64,000 nt of DNA, from the NCBI RefSeq assembly GCF_011045195.1, contig NZ_CP049199.1:2170001-2234000 (forward strand). The letters run 5' to 3'. Positions 35,432 through 45,471 of this stretch are shown piece by piece. The notes below the pieces were generated by a model that worked only from the letters and a program-made list of their open reading frames with translations, made no database searches and was not told where the DNA came from. This DNA comes from Caulobacter soli. GTDB taxonomy: Bacteria > Pseudomonadota > Alphaproteobacteria > Caulobacterales > Caulobacteraceae. Each line of letters opens with the position of its first letter. Position 1 is the first letter of the stretch. The position numbers and the translations under genes are program-made.

Positions 35432-36253
35432 CTAGTGTGGACGCTCCGGCCGATCAAGCCTCTCGCTGAGCATAAGCATGTCGGCCCAGGCCTTCTTCTT
35501 GGCCGCGGGCTGACGCAGCAGGAACGCCGGATGCAAGGTGGGCAAGGCGGGCAGCTCGGTTTGACCGTCGCTGGCGGTCCATTCGAACCACCGTCCGCGC
35601 AGCGACAAAATGCCTTCCTCGCGCTTCAGCAGGCTCTTGGCCGAGGCGCCGCCGACCAGCAGCAGCATCTTGGGCTGGACCAGCTGAATGGCCCGCTCGA
35701 GGAACGGCGCGCAGGTCGCCTGTTCCTGCGGGGTGGGCGTGCGATTGCCCGGCGGGCGCCAGAACACGGTGTTGGTGACGAAGGCGCGGTCCAGCACGCC
35801 GGCGGCCTTGAGCATGCGATCGAGAAGTTGGCCGGCGCGGCCGACAAACGGCGCGCCCTGCAGGTCTTCGTCGGCCCCGGGAGCCTCGCCGATGATCATC
35901 AGCGGCGCGTCGGCCGGGCCGCGCGAGACCACGGCCTGACGGGCGCCTTGCGTCTTCAGCGGGCAACCGTCGAAGGCGGCGATGGCGGCGGCCAGGGCGG
36001 GCAGGTCGGCGCAGGCGGCGGCCAGGACCCTGGCCTCGGCGACCGCGGCGCCCAGGTCGGGACCGCGTCCGAAGGCCGGCGTCGCGACCGGCGCCAGGGC
36101 GACCGGGGCGGGGGGCTCCTTGCGGGCCCGCAGCATCGCCGCGCCCTCGGCCAGGCGGTCGATGGGATCGTCCGCGTACGAGGCCTCGACGCCCGCATCG
36201 CCCCAGAAGGCGAGCAGGCTTTCCACGGCGCGCGGGTCGAGGGCCAGGTCCAT
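35432..36253 (-). CDS. Family 4-type uracil-DNA glycosylase
   Basis: Start ATG 36253 is preferred (MDLALDP); a further in-frame ATG lies at 36298. The 273-residue enzyme has an N-terminal Ala-rich extension, then the UDG motif [20 protein letters not shown], the [11 protein letters not shown] loop, and the late motif [13 protein letters not shown]. It removes uracil from DNA arising by cytosine deamination. The Fe-S cysteine spacing is partial: FDGCPLK has one Cys where many homologues have two. It is divergent from the ETF-QO gene across a strong palindrome. Confidence 0.92.
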   Translation of the reverse strand: MDLALDPRAVESLLAFWGDAGVEASYADDPIDRLAEGAAMLRARKEPPAPVALAPVATPAFGRGPDLGAAVAEARVLAAACADLPALAAAIAAFDGCPLKTQGARQAVVSRGPADAPLMIIGEAPGADEDLQGAPFVGRAGQLLDRMLKAAGVLDRAFVTNTVFWRPPGNRTPTPQEQATCAPFLERAIQLVQPKMLLLVGGASAKSLLKREEGILSLRGRWFEWTASDGQTELPALPTLHPAFLLRQPAAKKKAWADMLMLSERLDRPERPH

Positions 36254-36312
36254 GCCTTCTCTTAGTACGAACTTTCGACGCTCGCCACGGTCACCCATCG
36301 CTGCAGCGCAGC

Positions 36313-36330
36313 AATAAACGACCGTTTATT
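36313..36330. promoter_or_regulatory. TetR-type palindromic operator candidate
   Basis: AATAAACGACCGTTTATT is a perfect 8+2+8 palindrome in the 163-bp divergent region. It lies 86 bases before the ETF-QO ATG and 59 bases from the UDG start. TetR regulators of acyl-CoA catabolism often bind palindromes of this shape, so control of ETF-QO is the simplest guess. Confidence 0.55.
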
Positions 36331-36416
36331 CTTGACCACCGGTGCGTCACCTCACGATAAGCTGCGACTCAAACAGCAAGAACGCGGGCAGCGTGCGCCC
36401 GGGCGGGAGAGTCCCA

Positions 36417-38090
36417 ATGAGCGAAGAGCTCGAACGCGAGTCGATGGAATACGACGTCGTCATCGTTGGCGGCGGACCGGCGGGCCTTTCGGCCGCCATC
36501 CGGCTCAAGCAACTGGCGGCCGAGGCCGGGACGGAAGTCTCGGTGGCCGTGCTGGAAAAGGGCTCGGAAGTCGGCGCCCACATCCTGTCGGGCGCGGTGA
36601 TCGATCCCAAGGGCCTGAGCGAGCTGTTCCCCGACTGGAAGGAACGCGGCGCGCCCCTGGAAACCCCGGTCAAGACCGACCGCTTCCGGCTGCTGGGTCC
36701 GCAGGGCGACATGCTGCTGCCGATGTTCGCCATGCCGCCGTTCATGCACAATCACGGCTGCTACATCGCCTCGCTGGGCAATGTCTCGCGCTGGCTGGCG
36801 ACCCAGGCCGAGGAGCTGGGCGTGGAGATCTATCCGGGCTTCGCGGCCTCGGACCTGGTCTGGAACGACGACGGTTCGGTCAAGGGCGTCGTGGTCGGCG
36901 TGGTCGGCATCGCCAAGGACGGCCACCACAAGCCCGACTACAATCCCGGCATGGAGCTGCACGGCAAGTACGTGTTCATCGCCGAGGGCGTGCGCGGCTC
37001 GCTGGCCAAGCAACTGATCGCCAAGTTCGACCTGTCGGCCGGCAAGTCGCCGCAGAAGTTCGGCATCGGCATCAAGGAACTGTGGCAGGTGCCGCCCGAG
37101 AAGCACCAGCCGGGCCTGGTCGAGCACACCACCGGCTGGCCGCTGGACGACAAGACCGGCGGCGGCAGCTTCATGTACCACTTCGGGGACAACTACGTGT
37201 CCATCGGCTACGTGGTGCACCTGAACTACAAGAACCCCTGGCTGTCGCCGTTCGACGAGTTCCAGCGCTTCAAGCACCATCCCGCGGTCAAGCCGCACCT
37301 GGAGGGCGGTAAGCGCATCGCCTACGGCGCGCGGGCGATCACCGAGGGCGGCTATCAGTCGGTGCCCAAGCTGACCTTCCCGGGCGGCGTGCTGATCGGC
37401 TGTTCGGCCGGCCTGGTCAACGTGCCGCGCATCAAGGGCAGCCACAACGCCGTCAAGTCCGGCATGATGGCGGCCGAGGCGGCTTTCGAGGCCCTGGGCG
37501 CGGGCCGGGCCAGCGACGAACTGGTCGCCTACCAGGACCTCTACGACAAGTCGTGGGTGGCCAAGGAGCTGAAGGTCGTCCGCAACGCCAAGCCGCTGCT
37601 GGGCAAGCTGGGCACCTTCCTGGGCGGGGCCGTCGGCATGTTCGACATGTGGGTCACCCACCTGACCGGCGGCTTCTCGTTCCTCGGCACGCTGCAGCAC
37701 GAGAAGACCGACGCGGCCTCGACGGGCCTGGCCAAGGACTTCAAGCCGCTGGTCTATCCCAAGCCCGACGGCGTGATCAGCTTCGACAAGCTCTCGTCGG
37801 TGTTCATCTCGGCCACCAACCACGAGGAAGACCAGCCGGCCCACCTGACGCTGAAGGATCCGTCGATCCCGATCGCGGTGAACCTGCCCAAGTACGGCGA
37901 ACCGGCGCGGCTCTACTGCCCGGCCGGCGTCTACGAGGTGCTCTATAACGAGCAGGGGACTGATCCGCGCTTCCAGATCAACGCCCAGAACTGCGTCCAC
38001 TGCAAAACCTGCGACATCAAGGATCCGTCGCAGAACATTGTCTGGACCACGCCCGAGGGCGGCGGCGGGCCGAACTATCCGAACATGTAG
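36417..38090 (+). CDS. Electron transfer flavoprotein-ubiquinone oxidoreductase
   Basis: 557 residues from ATG 36417. FAD-binding GGGPAGLSAAIRLKQ (near residue 18), a KGSEVGAHILSGAVID segment and the ubiquinone-side region are typical, and the C-terminal 4Fe-4S ligands are in LYCPAGVYEVL and NCVHCKTCDIKDP. The enzyme moves electrons from reduced ETF, made in fatty-acid and amino-acid beta-oxidation, to the quinone pool at the inner membrane. The palindrome upstream suggests regulated expression. A strong terminator follows. Confidence 0.96.
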   Translation: MSEELERESMEYDVVIVGGGPAGLSAAIRLKQLAAEAGTEVSVAVLEKGSEVGAHILSGAVIDPKGLSELFPDWKERGAPLETPVKTDRFRLLGPQGDMLLPMFAMPPFMHNHGCYIASLGNVSRWLATQAEELGVEIYPGFAASDLVWNDDGSVKGVVVGVVGIAKDGHHKPDYNPGMELHGKYVFIAEGVRGSLAKQLIAKFDLSAGKSPQKFGIGIKELWQVPPEKHQPGLVEHTTGWPLDDKTGGGSFMYHFGDNYVSIGYVVHLNYKNPWLSPFDEFQRFKHHPAVKPHLEGGKRIAYGARAITEGGYQSVPKLTFPGGVLIGCSAGLVNVPRIKGSHNAVKSGMMAAEAAFEALGAGRASDELVAYQDLYDKSWVAKELKVVRNAKPLLGKLGTFLGGAVGMFDMWVTHLTGGFSFLGTLQHEKTDAASTGLAKDFKPLVYPKPDGVISFDKLSSVFISATNHEEDQPAHLTLKDPSIPIAVNLPKYGEPARLYCPAGVYEVLYNEQGTDPRFQINAQNCVHCKTCDIKDPSQNIVWTTPEGGGGPNYPNM

Positions 38091-38120
38091 CAGGCCTTCG
38101 AAAGGCCCTGATGAAAGCGT

Positions 38121-38155
38121 AGGCGTGGTCCGAACTCTCGGGCCGCGCCTTTTTC
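38121..38155 (+). terminator. Terminator of the ETF-QO gene
   Basis: An 11-bp stem (AGGCGTGGTCC / GGGCCGCGCCT, two G-U wobbles in RNA) with an 8-base loop is followed by TTTTTC. Confidence 0.8.
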
Positions 38156-38190
38156 TTGCGGCGCGCCCGGAAACCGATGAGGGTGCGGAC

Positions 38191-39924
38191 ATGACGCGTA
38201 TCAAGCTGCTTCTCGCCCTGCTTTCGGCCTCGACCCTGACCGCCTGCGCCGCCACCGCGCCCGGCCCCGATCTGCGCGGCCAACTCACCATGGGATCGGC
38301 CTGGGGCTCCAGCCGCTCGGCCTATGGCCAGTTCCTGGCCGGCCAGGCGGCGCTGCTGAACGGTTCCAACGCCCAGGCCTCGACCTATTTCGACGAGGCG
38401 CGCCAGCTGGACGAGGATCCGGGCGTCCTGGCCGACCGCTCCTTCACCGCCGCCCTGCTGGCCGGCGACGTGACCCGCGCCGCCGCCATCGCCCCGCGCG
38501 GCGCCGATTCCAACGAGCAGGTGCGCCGGCTGGGCGTGCTGACCCGCGTGACCGAGCTGCTGGCCGAGGGCAAGGCGCGCGACGCCCAGGCCCTGCTGAA
38601 GACCGAGACGCTGGGCTTCCCCCATCGTCCGGCCGCCGTGCTGCTGGCCCCGTGGCTGGCCTCCGCCGCCGGCGACAAGGACGACGCGGTGGTGCGTCCC
38701 GAGCTGCAGGGCGACCGGTTCGTGCAGTTCTTCGGCCAGCTGAGCCAGGCGCGGCTCTACGAGCGCGCCAAGCGCTATGACGAGGCCGAGACCGACTACA
38801 AGGCGTTGATGGCGATCGAGAACGCCCGGGGGCTGTTCGTCGAGGACTACGGCGCGTTCCTGGAGCGTCGCAAGCGCCAGGCCGACGCCGTGGCGCTGTA
38901 CGACGCCGCCCTGGCCCGCGATCCCGACGACCAGGGCCTGCGGCAGGCGCGGGCGCGGGCCGCCGCGCGCGGTCCCGCCCCGGCCATGGCCACCGACAAG
39001 CAGGGCGCGGCCCACGTGCTGGTCGCCTGCGCCGCCAGCTTCGCCAGCGAACGCCAGAGCCAGTTCGGCCTGGCCTATCTGCGCCTGGCCCTGCGGCTGG
39101 ACCCCAAGCGCGACGACGCCTGGCTGCTGGTCGGCGACCTGCTGGCCCAGGACGACGACAACGCCGGGGCCCGCGACGCCTACGCCAAGGTGCCGTCGAC
39201 CTCGTCGCGCTACGTGGCGGCCCAGTCCAAGCTGGCCTGGAGCTATCAGAACGGCGGCGACAAGCAGAAGGCCGTCGTCCTGGCCCAGCAGTCGGCCGCC
39301 GCTGCCCCCAAGGACCGCGACGCCCAGATCACCTATGCCGACCTGCTGCGGTCCAACGAGCGCTGGGCCGAGTCGGCCGCGGTCCTGGATCCGCTGATCG
39401 CCGGCGAGGGCGACACGCCCGACTGGCGGCTGCTCTACATGCGCGGCATCGCCCTGGAGCGGGCCGGTCGCTGGGACGACGCCGAGCGCGACCTGCTGAC
39501 GGCGGTCAAGCTCAGCCCGGACGAGCCCGACCTGCTGAACTATCTCGGCTATTCGTGGATCGATCGGGGGGTGCACCTGCCCGAGGCCATCGCCATGGTC
39601 CAGAAGGCGGTCACCGCCCGGCCGCAGTCGGGCGCCATGCTCGACTCGCTGGGCTGGGGCTACTACCGCCAGGGCGACTACAAGACCGCCGTGGCCAAGC
39701 TGGAGCAGGCCGTCGAGCTGGAGCCGGGCGACCCGGACGTCAACGGCCACCTGGGCGACGCCTACTGGCGGATCGGCCGGCAGGTCGAGGCCCGCTATCA
39801 GTGGCAGCGGGTGCTGAGCCTGGAGCCGGACGCCAAGCAGAAGGCCGAGGCCGAGGCCAAGCTGAAGGACGGCCTGGGCCCGAACGGCCCGGCGGTCTCG
39901 ACCTCGGTGGCCAAGGCGGGGTAG
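38191..39924 (+). CDS. TPR-repeat lipoprotein
   Basis: 577 residues. The start at ATG 38191 gives a lipoprotein signal with lipobox LTAC. The mature protein is almost all tetratricopeptide-like helix pairs, clearest at about 60-110, 170-215, 265-300 and 365-540 (LLNYLGYSWIDRG, LDSLGWGYYRQGDYKTAVAK). It should be anchored in the envelope and act as a protein-interaction scaffold, perhaps in outer-membrane assembly. It lies 36 bases before ispE, so the two may be co-transcribed. Confidence 0.9.
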   Translation: MTRIKLLLALLSASTLTACAATAPGPDLRGQLTMGSAWGSSRSAYGQFLAGQAALLNGSNAQASTYFDEARQLDEDPGVLADRSFTAALLAGDVTRAAAIAPRGADSNEQVRRLGVLTRVTELLAEGKARDAQALLKTETLGFPHRPAAVLLAPWLASAAGDKDDAVVRPELQGDRFVQFFGQLSQARLYERAKRYDEAETDYKALMAIENARGLFVEDYGAFLERRKRQADAVALYDAALARDPDDQGLRQARARAAARGPAPAMATDKQGAAHVLVACAASFASERQSQFGLAYLRLALRLDPKRDDAWLLVGDLLAQDDDNAGARDAYAKVPSTSSRYVAAQSKLAWSYQNGGDKQKAVVLAQQSAAAAPKDRDAQITYADLLRSNERWAESAAVLDPLIAGEGDTPDWRLLYMRGIALERAGRWDDAERDLLTAVKLSPDEPDLLNYLGYSWIDRGVHLPEAIAMVQKAVTARPQSGAMLDSLGWGYYRQGDYKTAVAKLEQAVELEPGDPDVNGHLGDAYWRIGRQVEARYQWQRVLSLEPDAKQKAEAEAKLKDGLGPNGPAVSTSVAKAG

Positions 39925-39960
39925 GGCTTCCCCGTTCCTTTCACCCTCCAAGGGTCAGCC

Positions 39961-40842
39961 ATGCGCCTCGACGCCTTCGCCCCGGCCAAGGTCAACCTGT
40001 TCCTGCACGTCGGCGGACCCGACGCGCAGGGCTATCACCCGATCTCCAGCCTGATGCTGTTCGCCGACGTCGGCGACCGGGTCAGTCTGCAGGCGGCCGA
40101 TGCGCCCAGCTTCGAGGCGACGGGGCGGTTCGGGGGCGAGATCCCGCTGGACGACGGCAATCTGGTGGTGCGGGCCGCCAACGCCCTGCGGATCCGCCTG
40201 GGCGGACCGCTGCCGTCGTTCCGGCTGATCCTCGACAAGGCCCTGCCGATCGCCGCCGGCCTGGGCGGGGGGTCCAGCGACGCGGGCGCGGCCCTGCGGT
40301 TGCTGCGCGAGGCCCTGGCGCCCGACCTGTCCGACGCGGACTTGGAAGCCGTGGCCGGGAGCCTGGGCGCCGACGGCGCGGCCTGCCTGTGGGGCGCGCC
40401 GGTGATGGCGCAGGGGCGGGGAGAGCGCCTGTCGCCCGCGCCGGCCTTGCCGGAGCTGCACGCCGTGCTGGTCAATCCGCTGGTCCCGTCGCCGACCGGC
40501 GCGGTCTATCGCGCCTATGACGCGGCCGTCGCCCCCGAGGGCGAGACGCCGCCGCCGATATTGGACGGTCTGGAAAGTATCGAGGAGGTCTGCGCCTGGC
40601 TGGACGGCTTCACCCGCAACGACCTGCAGGCCCCGGCCGTGGCCCTGGAGCCGCGCATCGGCCAGGTGCTGGACCTGCTGGCGGGCGAGCCGGAGACCCT
40701 GCTGGGCCGGATGTCCGGCTCCGGCGCCACCTGCTTCGCCCTCTGCGCCGGCGACATCGAGGCCGAGGGCCTGGCCGAGCGCCTGGAACGGATGCGGCCC
40801 GGCTGGTGGGTGAAGCGCTGCCGCCTGGGCGGGCCGTTCTAG
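39961..40842 (+). CDS. ispE: 4-diphosphocytidyl-2-C-methyl-D-erythritol kinase
   Basis: 293 residues, the usual length. GHMP-kinase features: N-terminal FAPAKVNLFLHV, the ATP loop LPIAAGLGGGSSDAGA (near residue 96-111), and the C-terminal MSGSGATCFAL. It phosphorylates CDP-ME in the non-mevalonate (MEP) pathway for isoprenoids. It starts 36 bases after the TPR lipoprotein gene. A short inverted repeat follows the stop and may end transcription. Confidence 0.96.
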   Translation: MRLDAFAPAKVNLFLHVGGPDAQGYHPISSLMLFADVGDRVSLQAADAPSFEATGRFGGEIPLDDGNLVVRAANALRIRLGGPLPSFRLILDKALPIAAGLGGGSSDAGAALRLLREALAPDLSDADLEAVAGSLGADGAACLWGAPVMAQGRGERLSPAPALPELHAVLVNPLVPSPTGAVYRAYDAAVAPEGETPPPILDGLESIEEVCAWLDGFTRNDLQAPAVALEPRIGQVLDLLAGEPETLLGRMSGSGATCFALCAGDIEAEGLAERLERMRPGWWVKRCRLGGPF

Positions 40843-41431
40843 GGGGGCGTCCTATCCTCGGCGTATAGAGACTGAAGTTCAGCAATTTCAACGCCCTGAA
40901 CTTTCTCGGCCCGATCTTATCCTCACCTTCCAAACCGCCCGTATCCTTTACCCACCTCGACGCAGGGAAAGGGCGCATGGCCAGCGACCGATGCGGCGGC
41001 GGGGGGCGATCGAGCGGGAAGCTCTGTCGGCGGTTCTTTTCGGAGGACCAAACCTTGCGTCTCTGGTGCCGGTCGGGCCTGGAACACAGATACGACGTGA
41101 CGTGAGGGTCGGCGGAACAACAGGCGAGCGGTGACAGGCTCGCGGTCCGGGACTGGGGTTCGTTGATCCAGCCCGCCCGTCGGAGGCTTCAAGGCGGCGA
41201 GGCCCTAACAGGGCTCAGCGTCGCGGGCTTCCGGATAACGATGGCGCGGAGCGATCGGGCTTCGTCGAAACGGTATTCTTTTTTCAAAGTCCGGACGTCG
41301 TCCGGCGCTCCGCGACCCTTTCCACCAGCTCAGCGGCGGACCGCGTGAGGTCGATGCGCCATGACCGCAAAAGAAAAGGCCCGGAAGCCGAAGCTTCCGG
41401 GCCCTTCCTTTGGTTCTCGCGAACCTCAGCC
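40843..41431. other. 589-bp intergenic region between ispE and amt, unidentified contents
   Basis: It holds an inverted repeat AAGTTCAG / CTGAACTT (40875-40903) close to the ispE stop, a weak 42-residue frame (40977-41105, Cys/Arg-rich, with AAGGG before the ATG), a TCTTTTTT run at 41277-41284, a short CCGGACG / CGTCCGG palindrome (41291-41305), and the amt terminator. The region is GC-rich with many short complementary stretches and could encode a structured RNA. It does not match tmRNA, RNase P RNA or SRP RNA signatures that I know. Confidence 0.45.
41371..41403 (-). terminator. Terminator of the glnK-amt operon
   Basis: An 11-bp perfect stem (GGCCCGGAAGC / GCTTCCGGGCC) with a CGAA loop is followed on the minus strand by TTTTCTTTT. 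It lies 28 bases after the amt stop. Confidence 0.9.
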
Positions 41432-42964
41432 TTAGCTGTGGTAGGCGCGTTCGCCGTGTTCGGAGATGTCCAGACCTTCTTCTTCGGCTTCCGGCGAAGC
41501 CTTCAGGCCGATGACCAGCTTGATCACGAAGAAGACGATGGCCGAGGCGATGGCCGACCAGATGATGGTCAGGCCGACGGCCTTGACCTGGGCCAGAACC
41601 TGGGTGCCCAGGTTGTAGACCGCGCTGTCGCAGGTCGAGATGTCGCCGTCCTTGGCGCAGGTGGTGTAGTCGACGATGCCGGCGCCGCCCCAGGCGGGGT
41701 TGACCAGCAGGCCGGTGCCGATGGCGCCGACCATGCCGCCGATGCCGTGGATGCCGAAGGCGTCCAGGCTGTCATCGTACTTCAGCGCGTTCTTCACGAC
41801 CGAGCAGAAGAAGATGCAGATCGGCGAGACGACCAGACCCAGGATGACCGAACCCATCGGGCCGGCGAAACCGGCGGCCGGGGTGACGGCCACGAGACCG
41901 GCGACGACGCCCGAAGCCAGGCCCAGGGCCGACGGCTTCTTCTTGGTGACCCATTCCACCACGATCCAGGACAGACCGGCGGCGGCGGTGGCGACGAAGG
42001 TGTTGATCATCGCCAGCGAGGCGTAGCCGTTCGATTCCAGGTTGGAACCGGCGTTGAAGCCGAACCAGCCCACCCACAGCAGGCCAGCGCCCACCAGGGT
42101 CAGGGTCAGCGAGTGCGGCGGCATCGGCTCCTTGCCGTAGCCTTGGCGCTTGCCCAGGATCAGGGCGCCGACCAGGGCGGCGATACCGGCGTTGATGTGC
42201 ACCACGGTGCCGCCGGCGAAGTCGAGGGCGCCGAAGCTCCAGATCTTACCGGCCTTGATCGCGGCGGTCGGGGCTTGAGCGATGGCGTCCGGACCCGGCC
42301 ACCACCAGACCATGTGGGCCATCGGGTAGTAGGAGAGCAGGGGCCACAGCACCGCGAAGGCGACGATGGCGGCGAACTTCATGCGCTCGACCAGCGAACC
42401 GACCACGAGGGCGGCGGTGATCGCGGCGAAGGTCGCCTGGAACGAGATGAAGGTGAACTCGGGGATCACCACGCCGGTCGAGAACGTCGCGACGTTGCTG
42501 GCCGGGGTCACGTCCTTGAGGAACAGCCTGCTCAGGCCGCCCACCCAGCTGTCCCAGCTGCCGCCGTCGGTGAAGGCGAAGCTGTAGCCCCACAGCACCC
42601 AGGCGACGAAGCCGATGATGGCGACGGTCGAGACCTGCATCATGACCGACAGCATGTTCTTGGAGCGGACCAGGCCGCCGTAGAACAGGGCCAGGCCCGG
42701 CAGGATCATCAGCAGGACCAGGACGGTCGAAACGAGCATCCAGGCGTTGTCGCCCTTGTCGTTCTTGTCGACGATGGCGGCGGGCGCGGCGGCGGCGGGA
42801 GCCGGAGCGGCGGCGGCGGGCGCGGCGGGAGCCGGCGCGGCCTCGGCGGGCGCGGCGGCGGCCGGCGCGGCCGTGTCCTGAGCGAAGGCGACGGCGCCCA
42901 GCGGGGCCCCCGCCAGCGTCGCGGCGAGCACGAGCCCGGCCAGCGGTTTAAAGTGCAGTTTCAT
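41432..42964 (-). CDS. amt: Ammonium transporter (Amt family)
   Basis: 510 residues. A signal peptide-like N-terminus (core ending near AQD) and an Ala/Pro linker of about 35 residues precede the 11-helix Amt domain, which begins near [19 protein letters not shown]. Amt features include [12 protein letters not shown], the pore-lining His pair (FGIHGIGG, and [13 protein letters not shown]), and a cytoplasmic C-terminal tail where GlnK docks. It conducts ammonium across the inner membrane. It is 27 bases downstream of glnK. The Ala/Pro spacer between leader and first helix is longer than I would expect. Confidence 0.95.
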   Translation of the reverse strand: MKLHFKPLAGLVLAATLAGAPLGAVAFAQDTAAPAAAAPAEAAPAPAAPAAAAPAPAAAAPAAIVDKNDKGDNAWMLVSTVLVLLMILPGLALFYGGLVRSKNMLSVMMQVSTVAIIGFVAWVLWGYSFAFTDGGSWDSWVGGLSRLFLKDVTPASNVATFSTGVVIPEFTFISFQATFAAITAALVVGSLVERMKFAAIVAFAVLWPLLSYYPMAHMVWWWPGPDAIAQAPTAAIKAGKIWSFGALDFAGGTVVHINAGIAALVGALILGKRQGYGKEPMPPHSLTLTLVGAGLLWVGWFGFNAGSNLESNGYASLAMINTFVATAAAGLSWIVVEWVTKKKPSALGLASGVVAGLVAVTPAAGFAGPMGSVILGLVVSPICIFFCSVVKNALKYDDSLDAFGIHGIGGMVGAIGTGLLVNPAWGGAGIVDYTTCAKDGDISTCDSAVYNLGTQVLAQVKAVGLTIIWSAIASAIVFFVIKLVIGLKASPEAEEEGLDISEHGERAYHS

Positions 42965-42991
42965 CGTTGGTATCCCCTTTTCCCCGACGAA

Positions 42992-43652
<661 letters not shown>

Positions 43653-44003
43653 ATGTCTTCCATCTGGTTCAAGATCGCGCCCTGGGGCCTGCTGATCGCC
43701 TCGAACGTCTTCATGACCTTCGCCTGGTACGGTCACCTGAAGAATCGCACGACGACGATGCTGGTCGCCATCTTCACCAGCTGGCTGATCGCCTTGCCCG
43801 AATACATGCTGGCCGTGCCCGCCAACCGTCTGGGCCACAATGTCTACTCGACCGCTCAGCTGAAGACCGGCCAGGAGGCGATCACCCTGATCGTCTTCAC
43901 GCTGTTCTCGGTGTTCTACCTGGGCGAGGCGATCAGCTGGAAGACGCTGGTGGGCTTCGGCTTCATCCTGGCGGGCGTGGCGATCGTGATGTTCTTCAAG
44001 TAA
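43653..44003 (+). CDS. DMT-family membrane protein (DUF486)
   Basis: 116 residues from ATG 43653. Four membrane helices fill the protein ([20 protein letters not shown] near residue 6, then [38 protein letters not shown] and [17 protein letters not shown]). Size and spacing match DUF486, small drug/metabolite-transporter-type proteins of unknown cargo. It stands alone, with a gap of 84 bases to the next gene. Confidence 0.9.
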   Translation: MSSIWFKIAPWGLLIASNVFMTFAWYGHLKNRTTTMLVAIFTSWLIALPEYMLAVPANRLGHNVYSTAQLKTGQEAITLIVFTLFSVFYLGEAISWKTLVGFGFILAGVAIVMFFK

Positions 44004-44087
44004 CGCGTTCACGAACCCGTGAGCCGCGCAACGGACTCCAAGGTTTGAACGCTGTTGTGGCTGGATTTCTCAACAAGGATCAGCCCC

Positions 44088-44468
44088 ATGTTTGTGCGTA
44101 TCGCTACCGCCGCCGCCGCCCTGGCGCTGATGTCCGGCGCGGCCATGGCCCAGTCGACCGCCCCGCAAGGCGCGGTGAACCCGGATCCGACCGCCGCCGC
44201 TCCGGCCGATCAGACCATGCCAGCCGACCCGACGGCCACGACCACGACGACCACCACCACGACCGAGTCGACCATGGCCCCGACGGGCGCGGCGACCGAC
44301 ACCGCCGGCCGCGTCTCGTCGATGCCGGCCGAGCAGCAGGCCACGCTGAAGGCCGGCGATCCGAACGTGACCTCCAACCCGCCGGTCGCCGACACCCCGG
44401 AAAACCGCAAGCTCTACGGCAAGCCGCTGTCGAACGCCGGCAAACACACGGCCGCCAAGGGCAACTAA
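44088..44468 (+). CDS. Small exported Thr/Pro-rich protein
   Basis: 126 residues: signal peptide (ending SGAAMAQ), then a low-complexity part with nine consecutive Thr coded by mixed ACG/ACC, then a charged Pro/Asn-rich C-terminus ([18 protein letters not shown]). AAGGAT precedes the ATG. The protein should be disordered in the periplasm. It ends at a strong terminator before glyQ. Function unknown. Confidence 0.75.
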   Translation: MFVRIATAAAALALMSGAAMAQSTAPQGAVNPDPTAAAPADQTMPADPTATTTTTTTTTESTMAPTGAATDTAGRVSSMPAEQQATLKAGDPNVTSNPPVADTPENRKLYGKPLSNAGKHTAAKGN

Positions 44469-44501
44469 GCCTTTCAGCGGTCCCAACACGCTTGAAGCAC
44501 C

Positions 44502-44534
44502 AGTCGGCGGGCCCTATGGTCCGCCGACTTTTTT
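44502..44534 (+). terminator. Terminator before glyQ
   Basis: A 9-bp perfect stem (AGTCGGCGG / CCGCCGACT) with a 10-base loop is followed by six T. It closes the small Thr-rich gene. Confidence 0.88.
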
Positions 44535-44554
44535 CTGGCCCTGTTCGGACCGCC

Positions 44555-45466
44555 ATGCCCGCTGAAAAACCCCCAGCTAAACCAAAGTCTTTCCAGAGTC
44601 TGATCCTGACGCTCCATGACTATTGGAGCGCCCAGGGCTGCGTGATCCTGCAGCCGCACGACGTCGAGGTGGGGGCGGGCACGCTGCACCCGGCCACCGT
44701 CCTGCGCGCGCTGGGTCCCAAGCCCTGGAACGCGGCCTACGTCCAGCCCTCGCGCCGTCCCGGTGATGGCCGCTATGGCGAGAACCCCAACCGCCTGCAG
44801 CACTATTATCAGTACCAGGTGATCTTGAAGCCGAACCCGCCGAACATGCAGGACCTGTACCTGGGTTCGCTGGAGGCGATCGGTCTGGACCTGCGTACCC
44901 ACGACATCCGCTTCGTCGAGGACGACTGGGAAAACCCCACCGTCGGCGCCTGGGGCCTGGGCTGGGAAGTCTGGTGCGACGGCATGGAAGTCAGCCAGTA
45001 CACCTACTTCCAGCAGGTGGGCGGCCTGGACGTCTCGCCGGTGGCCGGCGAGCTGACCTACGGCCTGGAACGCCTGGCCATGTACGTGTTCGGCGTCGAC
45101 AACGTCTATGACCTGCCGTTCAACGACCCCGACGCGCCGCTGGGCCACCTGACCTATGGCGACGTGTTCCTGGAGAACGAGCGCCAGCAGTCGGAAGCCA
45201 ACTTCCACGGCTATGACGTGGCCGTGCTGAAGGGCCAGTTCGAGGACATGGAGCGCCAGGTGCCGCTGATGCTGGCGCGCTCCTACCAGGGCAAGGCCCT
45301 GGTGCTGCCCGCCTACGACATGGTCCTCAAGGCCAGCCACCTTTTCAACCTGATGAACGCCCGCGGCGCGATCGCCGTCGCCGAGCGCGCCTCCTACATC
45401 GGCCGCATCCGCGACCTCTGTAAGATGTGCGCGTCGGAGTGGGTGAAGCAGCAGGAAGCCGCGTAA
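44555..45466 (+). CDS. glyQ: Glycine-tRNA ligase alpha subunit
   Basis: 303 residues, the expected length. Opens with [20 protein letters not shown], followed by [20 protein letters not shown] and [20 protein letters not shown], all characteristic of the class II alpha chain that forms glycyl-adenylate. The ATG at 44555 was chosen as canonical; the very long open frame upstream is spurious. glyS follows after five bases. Confidence 0.97.
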   Translation: MPAEKPPAKPKSFQSLILTLHDYWSAQGCVILQPHDVEVGAGTLHPATVLRALGPKPWNAAYVQPSRRPGDGRYGENPNRLQHYYQYQVILKPNPPNMQDLYLGSLEAIGLDLRTHDIRFVEDDWENPTVGAWGLGWEVWCDGMEVSQYTYFQQVGGLDVSPVAGELTYGLERLAMYVFGVDNVYDLPFNDPDAPLGHLTYGDVFLENERQQSEANFHGYDVAVLKGQFEDMERQVPLMLARSYQGKALVLPAYDMVLKASHLFNLMNARGAIAVAERASYIGRIRDLCKMCASEWVKQQEAA

Positions 45467-45471
45467 GTCAG

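Noticed and set aside
40977..41105. 42-codon frame as a real gene
   Set aside because: A fair ribosome site precedes it, but the Cys/Arg-rich product resembles random GC-rich translation and no homology is recognised.
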